DNA of 64,000 bases, taken from contig NZ_CP119780.1 of NCBI RefSeq assembly GCF_029338195.1, positions 1 to 64,000 on the forward strand, read 5' to 3'. Positions 43,943 through 52,070 of this stretch are shown here, piece after piece. A program made the position numbers and the translations under genes. The stretch's first letter is position 1, and every line of letters starts with the position of its first letter. The stretch comes from Haloarcula litorea (lineage in GTDB: Archaea > Halobacteriota > Halobacteria > Halobacteriales > Haloarculaceae). The notes below the pieces were generated by a model that made no database searches, was not told the origin of the DNA, and was given only the letters and a program-made list of their open reading frames with translations.

Positions 43943-44908
43943 ATGGTTTCGCCCGCACTCGTATTGCCACACGAACCGGACGACCGCTGGCACCTCGCGC
44001 GACAGATGGGCGTCGAGGACGCCGTTATCCACCCGCTGGAGATCGGCGACGGTCGCACGCAGTGGACCTACGACGACCTGCAGGGACTGTCGAACTGGCT
44101 CGCCGAGGTCGGCCTGAACTTCGCCGTCCTGGAGGGGTCGGTCCCCATCTCGGATCGCATCCGCCTCGGCCGCGAGGGCCGCGACGAGGACATCGAGGTG
44201 TTCAAGCAGTTCCTCCGGAACTGCGGCGAGGTCGGGATCCCGGTGGTGTGTTACGACTGGATGGCGGGCGTCCGCTGGGCACGGACGGCGGCCCACGTCG
44301 AGGCCCGCGGTGGCTCCTACGTCACCGAGTTCGACGTCGAGAAGACCCGCGGCGGGCCGGAGACGCTGCCAGACGCGACCCACGAGGACCTCTGGGACGG
44401 CATCGAGTACTTCCTGCGGGAGGTCACCCCCGTCGCGGAGGAGGCCGGCGTGAAACTGGGACTGCACCCAGACGACCCGCCCCGGGAGTCGCTGCGAGAC
44501 ATCCCCCGCATCGCGACCAGCGTCGAGAACTACGACCGCGTGCTCGACGCCTACGACAGCGAGTACAACGGCGTCACGTTCTGTCAGGGCAACTTCGCCG
44601 CGATGGGGGCTGACGTCCCCGAGGCGATCGAGCACTTCGGCGATCGCATCAACTTCGTCCACTTCCGGGACGTCGAGGGCGACACCGACCGGTTCGTCGA
44701 GACCTGGCACGACGACGGGCCGACGGATATGCTGGCGGCGATGCGGGCCTACGAGCGCCACGTCGACGACGACGTGCCGATGCGACCCGACCACGTGCCG
44801 ACGATGGCCGGCGAGGACAACTCCAACCCCGGCTACCACACGAAGGGGCGGCTGTTCGCCATCGGCTATATGCGCGGGCTGCGGGAGCAGGTCCGAGCCG
44901 ACGGCTGA
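43943..44908 (+). CDS. Mannonate dehydratase (UxuA) family protein
   Basis: A 321-residue TIM-barrel enzyme related to D-mannonate dehydratase, which dehydrates D-mannonate to 2-keto-3-deoxy-gluconate. Recognisable parts are VKLGLHPDDPP, VTFCQGNFAAMG, INFVHFRDVEG and the C-terminal MRPDHVPTMAGE, GRLFAIGYMRGL. The catalytic His and Mn ligands sit in these blocks. It lies between the second mutarotase (divergent) and the SMP-30 lactonase (convergent). D-mannonate comes from glucuronate in bacteria; no uronate isomerase or reductase is in the window, so another aldonic acid is possible. Confidence 0.85.
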   Translation: MVSPALVLPHEPDDRWHLARQMGVEDAVIHPLEIGDGRTQWTYDDLQGLSNWLAEVGLNFAVLEGSVPISDRIRLGREGRDEDIEVFKQFLRNCGEVGIPVVCYDWMAGVRWARTAAHVEARGGSYVTEFDVEKTRGGPETLPDATHEDLWDGIEYFLREVTPVAEEAGVKLGLHPDDPPRESLRDIPRIATSVENYDRVLDAYDSEYNGVTFCQGNFAAMGADVPEAIEHFGDRINFVHFRDVEGDTDRFVETWHDDGPTDMLAAMRAYERHVDDDVPMRPDHVPTMAGEDNSNPGYHTKGRLFAIGYMRGLREQVRADG

Positions 44909-44914
44909 GCGCTG

Positions 44915-45817
44915 TCAGGGATCGACGGCCGACCGGAACTCCGCCCGGCCCGAGACGCCGAGGGCGACGCGGTAGAGGCTGCCCGCGCCCTCGCCTTCCG
45001 TCTCGCGGGTCTCGACGCAGGCGGTCGTGACGTAGGCCGTGTCGTGGTCGTCGCCGGCGAAGGTCAGCGACGACACCTTCCGTGGATCGAACGCAACGGC
45101 CCGTTCGTGGGTGCCGTCGGGCGCGAACCGGTGGAGCGCGCCCCCGTCCCAGAACGCCGACCAGACGTGGCCCTCGTCGTCGACTGTCATCCCGTCGGGG
45201 TAGCCCTCGATGTCGCCTGCGTCGACGAACACCTCGGGGTCGGAGATCGCACCGCTCGCGCGGTCGTAGTCGTACCGGTAGACGTACCCCGGTTCGTCGG
45301 GGTCGACCTCGCAGGTGTCGGTGAAGTACAACTGCGACAGGTCGGGCGTGAATCCCATCCCGTTCGGGAGCACGCAGGCCTCCCGGACGAGTTCGAACGT
45401 CCCGTCGGTGTCCAGCCGGTAGAGCTGGCCGGGCAGGTCCCGCTCGGTGTCGGGCATCACGCCGGCGAAGACCCGCCCCTCGGGGTCGGCGATCACGTCG
45501 TTGAACCGCTCGTGGAAGCGGTCGGGGTCGGGAGCGACGACGGTCTCGGTCGTCCAGTCCTCCCGAGAGAGCCGGCGAACCGCGCCGGCCTCCTGGAACA
45601 GCAGCAGCGAGCCGTCCCGCTGGATCGTGAAGCCGCCGATCCGCTCGCGGTCGTCCTCGTAGACGCGTTCGTGGCCCCCCACCGCGGGGTCGTACCGGTA
45701 GACGTGTCCCCGGGGGATGTCACACCAGTAGACGTACTCGTCGTCGGGGTGCCACAGCGGCCCCTCGCCGGTCTCGCACTCGACGTCGACGACTCGTTCG
45801 GGCGTGTCGATAGCCAT
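44915..45817 (-). CDS. SMP-30/gluconolactonase/LRE family protein
   Basis: A 300-residue six-bladed propeller hydrolase that opens aldonolactones. The family signature is clear: CETGEGPLWHPDDEYVYWCDI at the start (Glu metal ligand), RFNDVIADPEGRVFAGVM (Asn/Asp ligand), VLPNGMGFTPD (Asn), and YPDGMTVDDEGHVWSAFWDGGALHRF (Asp catalytic). It is convergent with the mannonate-dehydratase-like gene, and upstream of it on the same strand side lies a CUT2 importer. It provides the lactone-opening step for a sugar dehydrogenase in this cluster, complementing the two amidohydrolase-type lactonases. Confidence 0.92.
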   Translation of the reverse strand: MAIDTPERVVDVECETGEGPLWHPDDEYVYWCDIPRGHVYRYDPAVGGHERVYEDDRERIGGFTIQRDGSLLLFQEAGAVRRLSREDWTTETVVAPDPDRFHERFNDVIADPEGRVFAGVMPDTERDLPGQLYRLDTDGTFELVREACVLPNGMGFTPDLSQLYFTDTCEVDPDEPGYVYRYDYDRASGAISDPEVFVDAGDIEGYPDGMTVDDEGHVWSAFWDGGALHRFAPDGTHERAVAFDPRKVSSLTFAGDDHDTAYVTTACVETRETEGEGAGSLYRVALGVSGRAEFRSAVDP

Positions 45818-45897
45818 ACTGGTACGTCGGTCGACGGGATAGAAAAACCGTGGGTCGGTCCGCGTCCGCGAGGAACCCCCCTGCGGTCGGTTCCTCG

Positions 45898-46725
45898 CTA
45901 GTCGTCCAGTCGCCCGGTCGCAAGCGTCCCCGTCGTCATCAGCTCGTTCAGCTCCTCGAGGTCCGTCTCCGAGGGCTGTTTGATGTCGACGAGCGAGCCC
46001 TGGAACAGGACGCCGATGCGATCGGCGTGTTCCAGGACGGACTCGATGTTGTGGCTGACGATGACGATTGTGATGCCCTGGTCGGCCAGTTTGTCGATGG
46101 TGTCCTGGACGAGGCGGGTCGCGTCGACCGAGAGCGCGCTCGTCGGCTCGTCGAGGATGATGACGTCCGGGTCGAACGCCAGGGCGCGGCCGATGGCGAC
46201 CAGTTGGCGCTGGCCCCCCGAGAGGAACTCGACCTCCGTCTTGATGTCGACGTCGCGGCCGAGCTGGTCCATCATGATCTGCTCGGCGCGCTCGTAGGTC
46301 TCGTCCCAGTCGATGAACCGGAAGGGGCCGAAGCCGTTGCGCGGGAACTGCCCCATAAAGATGTTCGTCGCGATGTCGAGGTCGTCCATCAGCGCGAGGT
46401 CCTGGTAGACGGTCTCGATGCCGGTGGCCCGCGCGTCCGAGGGGTTGTCGAAGTTCACCGGCTGACCGTCCTTGTAGATCTGCCCCTTCGTGGGCTCGTG
46501 GACGCCGCTGAGCATGTTCATCAGCGTCGACTTGCCGGCCCCGTTGTCGCCCACGAGCGCGAACACTTCCGAGGGCTGGATCTCCAGCGAGACGTCCTCG
46601 ACGGCCACGATGCGACCGAACTGCTTGGTGACGTTCTCGGTTCGGAGCTTCGGCTCCCCCTCGTGGTCCGCCGGGTCGGCCTCGGCGGTGGCCTGCTCCG
46701 TCGGAGCGGCGTCTTCGACGCTCAT
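45898..46725 (-). CDS. CUT2-type sugar ABC transporter ATP-binding protein (single-domain)
   Basis: A 275-residue ATPase with Walker A GDNGAGKSTLM, Q-loop VYQDLAL, signature LSGGQRQLVAIGRA, Walker B VIILDEPTSALS and switch His in IVSHNIESV. Most CUT2 ATPases (RbsA, XylG) have two fused domains of about 500 residues; this one has a single domain, like FrcA. The N-terminal 25 residues are an acidic tail. The start ATG overlaps the permease stop (ATGA). The order on the minus strand is binding protein, permease, ATPase. The second CUT2 set at 54968-58012 has the same one-domain design. Confidence 0.92.
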   Translation of the reverse strand: MSVEDAAPTEQATAEADPADHEGEPKLRTENVTKQFGRIVAVEDVSLEIQPSEVFALVGDNGAGKSTLMNMLSGVHEPTKGQIYKDGQPVNFDNPSDARATGIETVYQDLALMDDLDIATNIFMGQFPRNGFGPFRFIDWDETYERAEQIMMDQLGRDVDIKTEVEFLSGGQRQLVAIGRALAFDPDVIILDEPTSALSVDATRLVQDTIDKLADQGITIVIVSHNIESVLEHADRIGVLFQGSLVDIKQPSETDLEELNELMTTGTLATGRLDD

Positions 46726-47729
46726 ACCGCACCACTCGCGAGGATGCGAGCGCGGAGCTTCGTCTGCGTGCTGTACAGCAGGATCGCGGCCAGCAAGACA
46801 ATCCCGTTTATCATCTGGATCTGCGTCGCGCCGATGACCGGACTGTTGTTCAGCGCCGACTGCACGACCTGGATGAGGATGACACCGCCGAGCGCGCCGG
46901 TGATCTTCCCCCGGCCGCCGAAGAGGCTGATGCCGCCGATGACCGCACCGGCGAACGCCTGGAACACGAGTCCCTCGCCGATCAGCGGCGGGACGACGCC
47001 GACGAACCCGGTCAGCATCAGCCCCGCGATGGCCGAGAGCAAGCCGCTGACCGTGTAGATGACGATGATGAGCCGCTCCGTGTCGACCCCGACCTCGCGG
47101 GCGGAGTGCTCGGAGCTCCCCAGCGCGTACACCGCCTGTCCGAGGGAGGTGTACCGCAGGAGGAGGCCGGCGATCAGGAACGCGACGAGCATCAGCCCGA
47201 TGGCGAACCGCGGCGTCCCGCCGACCTGCGTGTACAGCCGCGGGAGACCGGTCACCGGCTGGGTCTGCATCGCCGTCTTGGCCCCCTCGAAGATGATGAG
47301 GAAGGCAAGCGTCTGCAGGAACGGGTTCAGCCCGACCTTCGCGATCATCACCCCGTTGGCGAGGCCGATGAGCGCGCCGACGGTCAGGATGACGGCGAAC
47401 CCGATCCACGGGCTGGTCGTCAGCGACCAGCAGCTCGGACACGTGCCGAGGATCATCCCGGTGAACATCGCCGAGAAGCCGGCGATCGAGCCGATCGAGA
47501 GGTCGAAGTGCCCCGACAGCAGGCAGAGGCTCTCCGCCAGCACGAGCAGCCCGATCGGCACGGCCCCCCACAGGATCAGCTGGACCGACCTGAACGTCTG
47601 GGGGACGAACACCAGCACCCCCAGCAGTACCACGGCCAGGATCGGCCAGATCATATTGTCTAACAGCGTCAGCAGCACGTCGTCCCGGTCCCCGAAGGCC
47701 CGGCCGAGGAATCCTTGTTCCGTTGCCAT
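46722..47729 (-). CDS. CUT2-type sugar ABC transporter permease
   Basis: A 335-residue permease of the RbsC/FrcC family. It shows LAESLCLLSGHFDLSIGSIAGFSAMFTG, GLNPFLQTLAFLIIFEG, ALGSSEHSAREVGVD and the typical FAGAVIGGISLFGGRGKITGALGGVILI. These are the membrane segments and the conserved GG/R loop of the family. It starts at ATG 47729, 9 bp after the binding-protein stop, and ends overlapping the ATPase. No frame problem is visible. Confidence 0.93.
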   Translation of the reverse strand: MATEQGFLGRAFGDRDDVLLTLLDNMIWPILAVVLLGVLVFVPQTFRSVQLILWGAVPIGLLVLAESLCLLSGHFDLSIGSIAGFSAMFTGMILGTCPSCWSLTTSPWIGFAVILTVGALIGLANGVMIAKVGLNPFLQTLAFLIIFEGAKTAMQTQPVTGLPRLYTQVGGTPRFAIGLMLVAFLIAGLLLRYTSLGQAVYALGSSEHSAREVGVDTERLIIVIYTVSGLLSAIAGLMLTGFVGVVPPLIGEGLVFQAFAGAVIGGISLFGGRGKITGALGGVILIQVVQSALNNSPVIGATQIQMINGIVLLAAILLYSTQTKLRARILASGAV

Positions 47730-47737
47730 CGGTAGCG

Positions 47738-48955
47738 TTAGCCCCAGACGTTACCCCAGAGGAACGGCTGATCGTAGTTCTCTTGCGTGATGACGACGCT
47801 GTTGGTACGGAACCACGGGTGGCCGTTCTGCTCGCGCATGATGCCCGGCTCCCAGATGGGCTCCGACCACAGCTCGACTCCCTTGTGCTGGCCGGGCTCG
47901 ATGGTCAGCTGGTCCGAGGAGACCTCCGACCCCACCTCCGGGATGACGCTGTCGTCCATCCCGCTCTCGACGTACTCCCGCATGTAGTACATCGCGATGG
48001 GGTTGTAGAAGTAGTTGGGCTGGTCGACCGCCGCGTCGATCATCCCCTCGCCGACGAGGGGGTTGACCTCCGGGCTGCCGTCCATCTGAGTCAGGCAGAT
48101 GTGACCGTCCTCGCCCCTGGGGACCAGCATATCGAGGTTCCGGAGCGCCTGCACGACGCCCAGCCCCATCGAGAGGTTCCCCGAGTAGATGCCGTCGACG
48201 CGGCCGTTGGCCTGGATCCACTCCTGGGTCGTGGACTGGGCCACGTCCCGGGCGTACTCGCCGTTGAGCGTCTGTGCGACCTCGACGTTGTCCTGCTCGG
48301 CCATCACGTCGAGGAACCCCTGCGAGCGCTGGTTGGCCGACTGGTTCCCCTGGACCCCGCGGACGTTCAGCACGCGGTACTGGTCCTTGTCGGGGTACTG
48401 CTCTTCGAGGGCGTTGAGCATCTGCTCGCCGGAACTCGCACCCCCGTCGTAGTTACTGAACCCGACGTACAGCGGGATCTCCGAACTGGACGTGTCGGCG
48501 TTGGTCGCGAACACCGGTGTCCCGCCCTGGATCGCCTGGTTGATCGCACCCTCCGCGGCCCCGGTCTGCCAGACCCCGACGAGGATGGCGTCGTGGTCGC
48601 TGTTGGCGAACTCGCGGATGTCCGAGACCTGTTTCTGGGCGCTCTGTTGGTTCGGCCGGACGTCGAGCTCGATGCCCTGGTCCTCGGCGTAGAACCGCGC
48701 GGCCTCGATGTAGGCCGTGATCCACGAGCCGCCACGGACGTACGCCGTCATCCCGACCTTGTCGAGGGAGTTGCCGCCACCGCCGCCCCCGTCCCCGGTG
48801 GAGCCGCCGTCGCTGCCGTTGCTGCCCCCGTCGCCGCCGTCACCGCCGTCGCCGCCGCCCCCGTCGCCGCCGTTTCCGCCACACCCGGCAAGGGAGACGG
48901 TCGTGATCGCTGCGCCAGTCGCTTTCAGGAACTTACGCCTGTTACTACCTCGCAT
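47738..48955 (-). CDS. CUT2-type sugar ABC transporter binding lipoprotein
   Basis: A 405-residue periplasmic-binding-protein-like (family 1/peripla_BP_4) receptor. Tat motif NRRKFLKATG (residues 5-14), lipobox VSLAGC with lipid Cys at residue 25, a Gly/Asp/Ser linker to about residue 60, then the ribose-binding-type domain (KVGMTAYVRGGSWITAY, ILVGVWQTGAAEGAINQA, DGIYSGNLSMGLGVVQAL). I start at ATG 48955, which has minus-strand ctttatgt about 27-30 bp upstream, instead of the frame-extending start at 48982. It is the first gene of the operon, divergent from the transaldolase-family gene. Confidence 0.9.
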   Translation of the reverse strand: MRGSNRRKFLKATGAAITTVSLAGCGGNGGDGGGGDGGDGGDGGSNGSDGGSTGDGGGGGGNSLDKVGMTAYVRGGSWITAYIEAARFYAEDQGIELDVRPNQQSAQKQVSDIREFANSDHDAILVGVWQTGAAEGAINQAIQGGTPVFATNADTSSSEIPLYVGFSNYDGGASSGEQMLNALEEQYPDKDQYRVLNVRGVQGNQSANQRSQGFLDVMAEQDNVEVAQTLNGEYARDVAQSTTQEWIQANGRVDGIYSGNLSMGLGVVQALRNLDMLVPRGEDGHICLTQMDGSPEVNPLVGEGMIDAAVDQPNYFYNPIAMYYMREYVESGMDDSVIPEVGSEVSSDQLTIEPGQHKGVELWSEPIWEPGIMREQNGHPWFRTNSVVITQENYDQPFLWGNVWG

Positions 48956-49301
48956 AGAGTACTCATTAAACCGTTGGTACATAAAGATTGTCGATGATCG
49001 AGGGTGCAGGACCGGGATATCACGTCGGCTTGTCGTCCTCGCCGTCGGTCGTTCTGTGCGGTAGCGGGTTTGTTACGAGCGGGCGTGTCGGACAAATCGA
49101 GACACCAGAGCGCACCGTCAGAAAGCGGATTCGGCCCCAGAGGTCCCCTCTCCTCTCCCACGGCGGGTTTGAGTCGTGTTGTACGGTGTCGTGGTTCGTT
49201 TGTTTCGTGTTGTTTCCTGTGAAACGGTGATCGGTCGGGGTCCTGCACCGGGCTCGCGCCCGTCGATAGCTTCTTTCGCGTCGATACCGAACGCACCCGT
49301 C
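48956..49301 (+). other. 346-bp divergent region between CUT2 operon and transaldolase gene
   Basis: It contains the CUT2 promoter (minus-strand ctttatgt, about 48980-48988) and a T/G-rich stretch at 49172-49225 with the short repeats gtttcgtgtt and tgtttcctgt, ending in the inverted repeat GTTTC-CTGT-GAAAC (49212-49225). Weak TATA-like cttctttcg lies at 49270-49278 before the GTG at 49302. No coding frame is supported. Confidence 0.45.
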
Positions 49302-49958
49302 GTGAACGTATACCTCGACACGGCGTCCCCGGAACGTATCCGGTCCGCCGACCGACTGGGCGTCGTGGACGGCGTGACGACGAACCCGTCCATCGTCGCC
49401 GACACCGACCGCCGGTACAGGGACGTCGTCGAAACCGCTGCGGACATCGTCGACGGCCCGGTGTTCGCGCAGGTGCTGGCCGAGGACGCGGACGGGATGG
49501 TCCGCGAGGCGCGGGGCTACCAGGACTGGGCCGACCACGTGATCGCGAAACTCCCGGCGACACGGGCGGGCTTCCAGGCGCTCGCCCGCCTGCGTGCGGA
49601 CGGAGTTCCGTCGGGGACGACCGTGGTCTTCAGCGTCGAGCAGGCGGTGCTGGCCGCGAAAAACGACGCGGCGTTCGTCGCTCCCTACGTCGGTCGCATC
49701 GACGACTCGGGCGCGGACGGGGTCGCGACGACTCGCCGCATCCAGTCGGTCTTCGACGCGCAGGGGTTCGAGACGGAGGTGCTGGCCGCGAGCATCCGGA
49801 ACACGACACAGGCGACGACCCTCTACGAGGCCGGGGTCGACGCGATCACGATGTCGCCGGACGTCCTCGACGCACACGTCGACCACCCCGAGACGGAGAA
49901 CGGCGTCGCCGGCTTCGCGGCGGCCTGGGGCGACCGGGACCCGCCGCTGTCGGAGTGA
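49302..49958 (+). CDS. Transaldolase/fructose-6-phosphate aldolase family protein
   Basis: A 218-residue TIM-barrel protein of the short transaldolase (TalC/FSA) group: VYLDTASPERIRSADRLGVVDGVTTNPSI at the N-terminus, the Schiff-base Lys in HVIAKLPAT (about residue 88), GTTVVFSVEQAVLAAK, FVAPYVGRID and VLAASIRNTTQ. The start is GTG 49302, giving VNVYLDTA as in the family; the open frame upstream lacks similarity. It is followed by a PfkB kinase. A sugar-phosphate aldolase step after phosphorylation is the likely context, perhaps for the ABC importer's sugar. Confidence 0.87.
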   Translation: MNVYLDTASPERIRSADRLGVVDGVTTNPSIVADTDRRYRDVVETAADIVDGPVFAQVLAEDADGMVREARGYQDWADHVIAKLPATRAGFQALARLRADGVPSGTTVVFSVEQAVLAAKNDAAFVAPYVGRIDDSGADGVATTRRIQSVFDAQGFETEVLAASIRNTTQATTLYEAGVDAITMSPDVLDAHVDHPETENGVAGFAAAWGDRDPPLSE

Positions 49959-49984
49959 CGGTGTGACCGGCCGTCGCACGAACC

Positions 49985-49991
49985 AATAAAT
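49985..49991 (+). promoter_or_regulatory. TATA box of the PfkB kinase gene
   Basis: The element aataaat is centred about 28 bp before the ATG at 50016. It predicts a leaderless transcript separate from the transaldolase gene. Confidence 0.5.
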
Positions 49992-50015
49992 AGCGGTGGG
50001 TGCTATCGAGCCACT

Positions 50016-50987
50016 ATGTCGACGGACCCGACGATCCTGGTCGCCGGCGACGCGCTCGTGGACTTCGTTCCACGCGACCCCGGCCCCCCGGGCGACGCCG
50101 GCGGGTACGAACCGGCCTTCGGCGGCTCCGGCGCGAACGCCGCGATGGCGCTGGACCGGCTCGGCGTTCCCCCGCTGTGCTGGACGCGGCTGGCGACCGA
50201 CGACCTCGGGGCGTTCCTCAGGGCGCACTTCGAGGCCTCGGACATCCCGCCCGACCTGCTCGTGACCGACGACGACGCGCGGACGACGCTCGCGCTCGTC
50301 ACCCACGACACCGAGCGAGGGCCGTCGTTCGTCTTCTACCGGGAGCGGGGCGCGGACACCAGACTCCGGCCGGGGACCGTCACCGACGACACGCTGCGGT
50401 CGGTGTCGTGGGTCCACACGACCGGCGTGACGATGAGCGTCGAGCCGAGCCGGTCCGCGACGCTGGAGTTGCAGTCGCGGGCCACGGACCACTGCACGGT
50501 GTCGCTGGACCCCAACTGGCGACCCGAGATGTGGCACAGCCGCCACGAGTTCCGCGCGGTCGTCCGCGGCGCGCTGCCGGACGTCGACGTCGTCACGGCG
50601 ACGCCGGACGAGCTGGCGGTTGCGGGGTTCGAGGCCGCGGACCCCCCGGCGTTGGCGCGCGCCGTGGCCGACGCGGGGCCACACACCGTGGTCCTGACCC
50701 TCGGGGACGCGGGCGCGTTCTGCTACGGGACCGACGACAGCCCGGTGGCCGGCCGGGCTCGGCACGAGGGGTACGACGTCGACCCGGTCGATACGACGGG
50801 TGCCGGCGACGCCTTTCTCGCGGGGTTCGTCGCCGCGGTGACACACGGCGTGCGGGACCCACACCGGGCGCTCGCGCTCGCGAACGCGGCCGGAGCCGTC
50901 ACAACCACGCGGGCCGGCGCTGTCACGGCGCTGACCGGCCCCGACGCGCTCCGCCGCTTCCACGACGATATCCCCTGGCTGTCGTAG
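50016..50987 (+). CDS. PfkB-family carbohydrate kinase
   Basis: A 323-residue ribokinase-fold kinase. Signature 1 region: FGGSGANAAMALDRLG (residues about 39-54); signature 2 and catalytic Asp: DTTGAGDAFLAGFVAAV (about 261-277). The length and pattern fit fructokinase or 2-keto-3-deoxy-gluconate kinase. With the transaldolase-family gene upstream it gives a phosphorylative branch in an island of mainly non-phosphorylative enzymes. The substrate is not decided: keto-deoxy-acid, ketohexose or nucleoside are all possible. Confidence 0.92.
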   Translation: MSTDPTILVAGDALVDFVPRDPGPPGDAGGYEPAFGGSGANAAMALDRLGVPPLCWTRLATDDLGAFLRAHFEASDIPPDLLVTDDDARTTLALVTHDTERGPSFVFYRERGADTRLRPGTVTDDTLRSVSWVHTTGVTMSVEPSRSATLELQSRATDHCTVSLDPNWRPEMWHSRHEFRAVVRGALPDVDVVTATPDELAVAGFEAADPPALARAVADAGPHTVVLTLGDAGAFCYGTDDSPVAGRARHEGYDVDPVDTTGAGDAFLAGFVAAVTHGVRDPHRALALANAAGAVTTTRAGAVTALTGPDALRRFHDDIPWLS

Positions 50988-51058
50988 CGTCCCCCGCGTC
51001 GGGATGGCCGTTCCGGCGTAGTGAACAGAACTAAGGAGGACGGGCTCCTGTCTCGGCT

Positions 51059-51820
51059 ATGGCACCGGAGGGAAACACGATCACGGCGACCAGGACCTCC
51101 TTGCGAATCGTCGAGGCGCTGAAACGGCTGGACGGGGCCGGCGTGACGGCGGTGGCGGACGACCTCGGGATCGCGAAGAGCACCGTTCACAACCACCTGC
51201 AGACCCTGGAGGACGAGGGATACGTCACGAACGAAGGAGACGCCTACCGCGTGGGCCTGCGGTTCCTCGAACTCGGCGAGTACAAGCGCAACCGGATGGC
51301 CATCTACGAGAAGGCCCGACCGGAGGTCGCCTCGCTGGCCCAGGAGACGGGCGAGATGGCCAACGCCGCGGTCGAGGAACACGGCGAGGGCGTCTACATC
51401 ACCCGGGCGGAGGGAACCCAGGCCGTCACGGTCGACACCTACGCCGGCAAGCGGGTGAAGCTCCACTGCACGGCGCTCGGCAAGACCATCCTCGCGGAAC
51501 TGCCGGAGGAACGCGTCGACGAGATCGTCGACGCCCACGGCCTCCCGGCGCGGACGGAGAACACCATCACGGACCGGACGGAACTGAAGGCGGAACTCGC
51601 CGAGATCAGAGAGCGCGGCTACGCCTACGACCGCGAGGAGCGACTGCCGGGCCTGCGCTGTGTGGCCGCCCCGGTGGTCCCCGAGGACGGCGACCTCGTG
51701 GCGGCACTCAGCGTCTCGGGGCCGACGACGCGTATCGAGGGGGACCGCTTCCACGAGGAGATCCCGGAACTGCTCCGCTCGGCCGCCAACGTCATCGAGA
51801 TCAACATGGCCTACTCGTGA
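51059..51820 (+). CDS. IclR-family transcriptional regulator
   Basis: A 253-residue regulator: winged helix VTAVADDLGIAKSTVHNHLQTLEDEGYV (residues about 29-56), and IclR ligand domain (VKLHCTALGKTILAELPEE, LPGLRCVAAPVV, LSVSGPTTRIEG). It is intact. A purine-rich ggagg lies 20 bp before the ATG, too far for a standard ribosome site. It follows the PfkB gene by 71 bp. Three inverted repeats lie between this gene and the aldolase at 52071; they are candidate targets. Similar in pattern to the IclR at 37630. Confidence 0.92.
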   Translation: MAPEGNTITATRTSLRIVEALKRLDGAGVTAVADDLGIAKSTVHNHLQTLEDEGYVTNEGDAYRVGLRFLELGEYKRNRMAIYEKARPEVASLAQETGEMANAAVEEHGEGVYITRAEGTQAVTVDTYAGKRVKLHCTALGKTILAELPEERVDEIVDAHGLPARTENTITDRTELKAELAEIRERGYAYDREERLPGLRCVAAPVVPEDGDLVAALSVSGPTTRIEGDRFHEEIPELLRSAANVIEINMAYS

Positions 51821-51858
51821 CGACCCGACGGGAGGCGCGATCCCCGTCGGCGATCGCA

Positions 51859-51907
51859 CGAACGGTCGTTCGATTAGTAAGGACTTGTGTTCTGCTATAC
51901 TGAACAC
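51859..51907. promoter_or_regulatory. Tandem inverted repeats CGAACG-GT-CGTTCG and GTGTTC-N9-GAACAC
   Basis: Two perfect 6-bp inverted repeats lie 14 bp apart in the gap between the IclR and aldolase genes: 51859-51872 and 51887-51907. The second spans a TATA-like ctatact. They are seen directly; regulator binding is inferred. Confidence 0.45.
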
Positions 51908-51947
51908 CGCCGGTAGCGTCGGCCATCGGGGGAGTGCCGCGAGTATA

Positions 51948-51967
51948 TAACACGAGTAAGTTTGTTA
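51948..51967. promoter_or_regulatory. Operator-like repeat TAACA-N10-TGTTA (copy 2)
   Basis: The arms TAACA and TGTTA flank CGAGTAAGTT; with flanking bases the repeat reads ATAACA/TGTTAT. It overlaps a strong tatataa (51944-51950). It shares the arms and CGAGTA with the copy at 22614-22633. The aldolase start at 52071 is about 100 bp downstream; a weaker TATA (gtttcata, 52041-52048) lies nearer the start. Confidence 0.5.
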
Positions 51968-52070
51968 TTCAACCCGGGTCCTTCGTTCCATCTGTCGGCC
52001 AGAGCGTTCGGCCAGGCCGAACGTGACACTGCTCCCATAGTTTCATACCCGCCCCGCCCGTCGTCTCGGT

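Noticed and set aside
51034-51038. ggagg as a Shine-Dalgarno site for the IclR gene at 51059
   Set aside because: It is about 20 bp from the ATG, too far for normal use, and most genes here appear leaderless.
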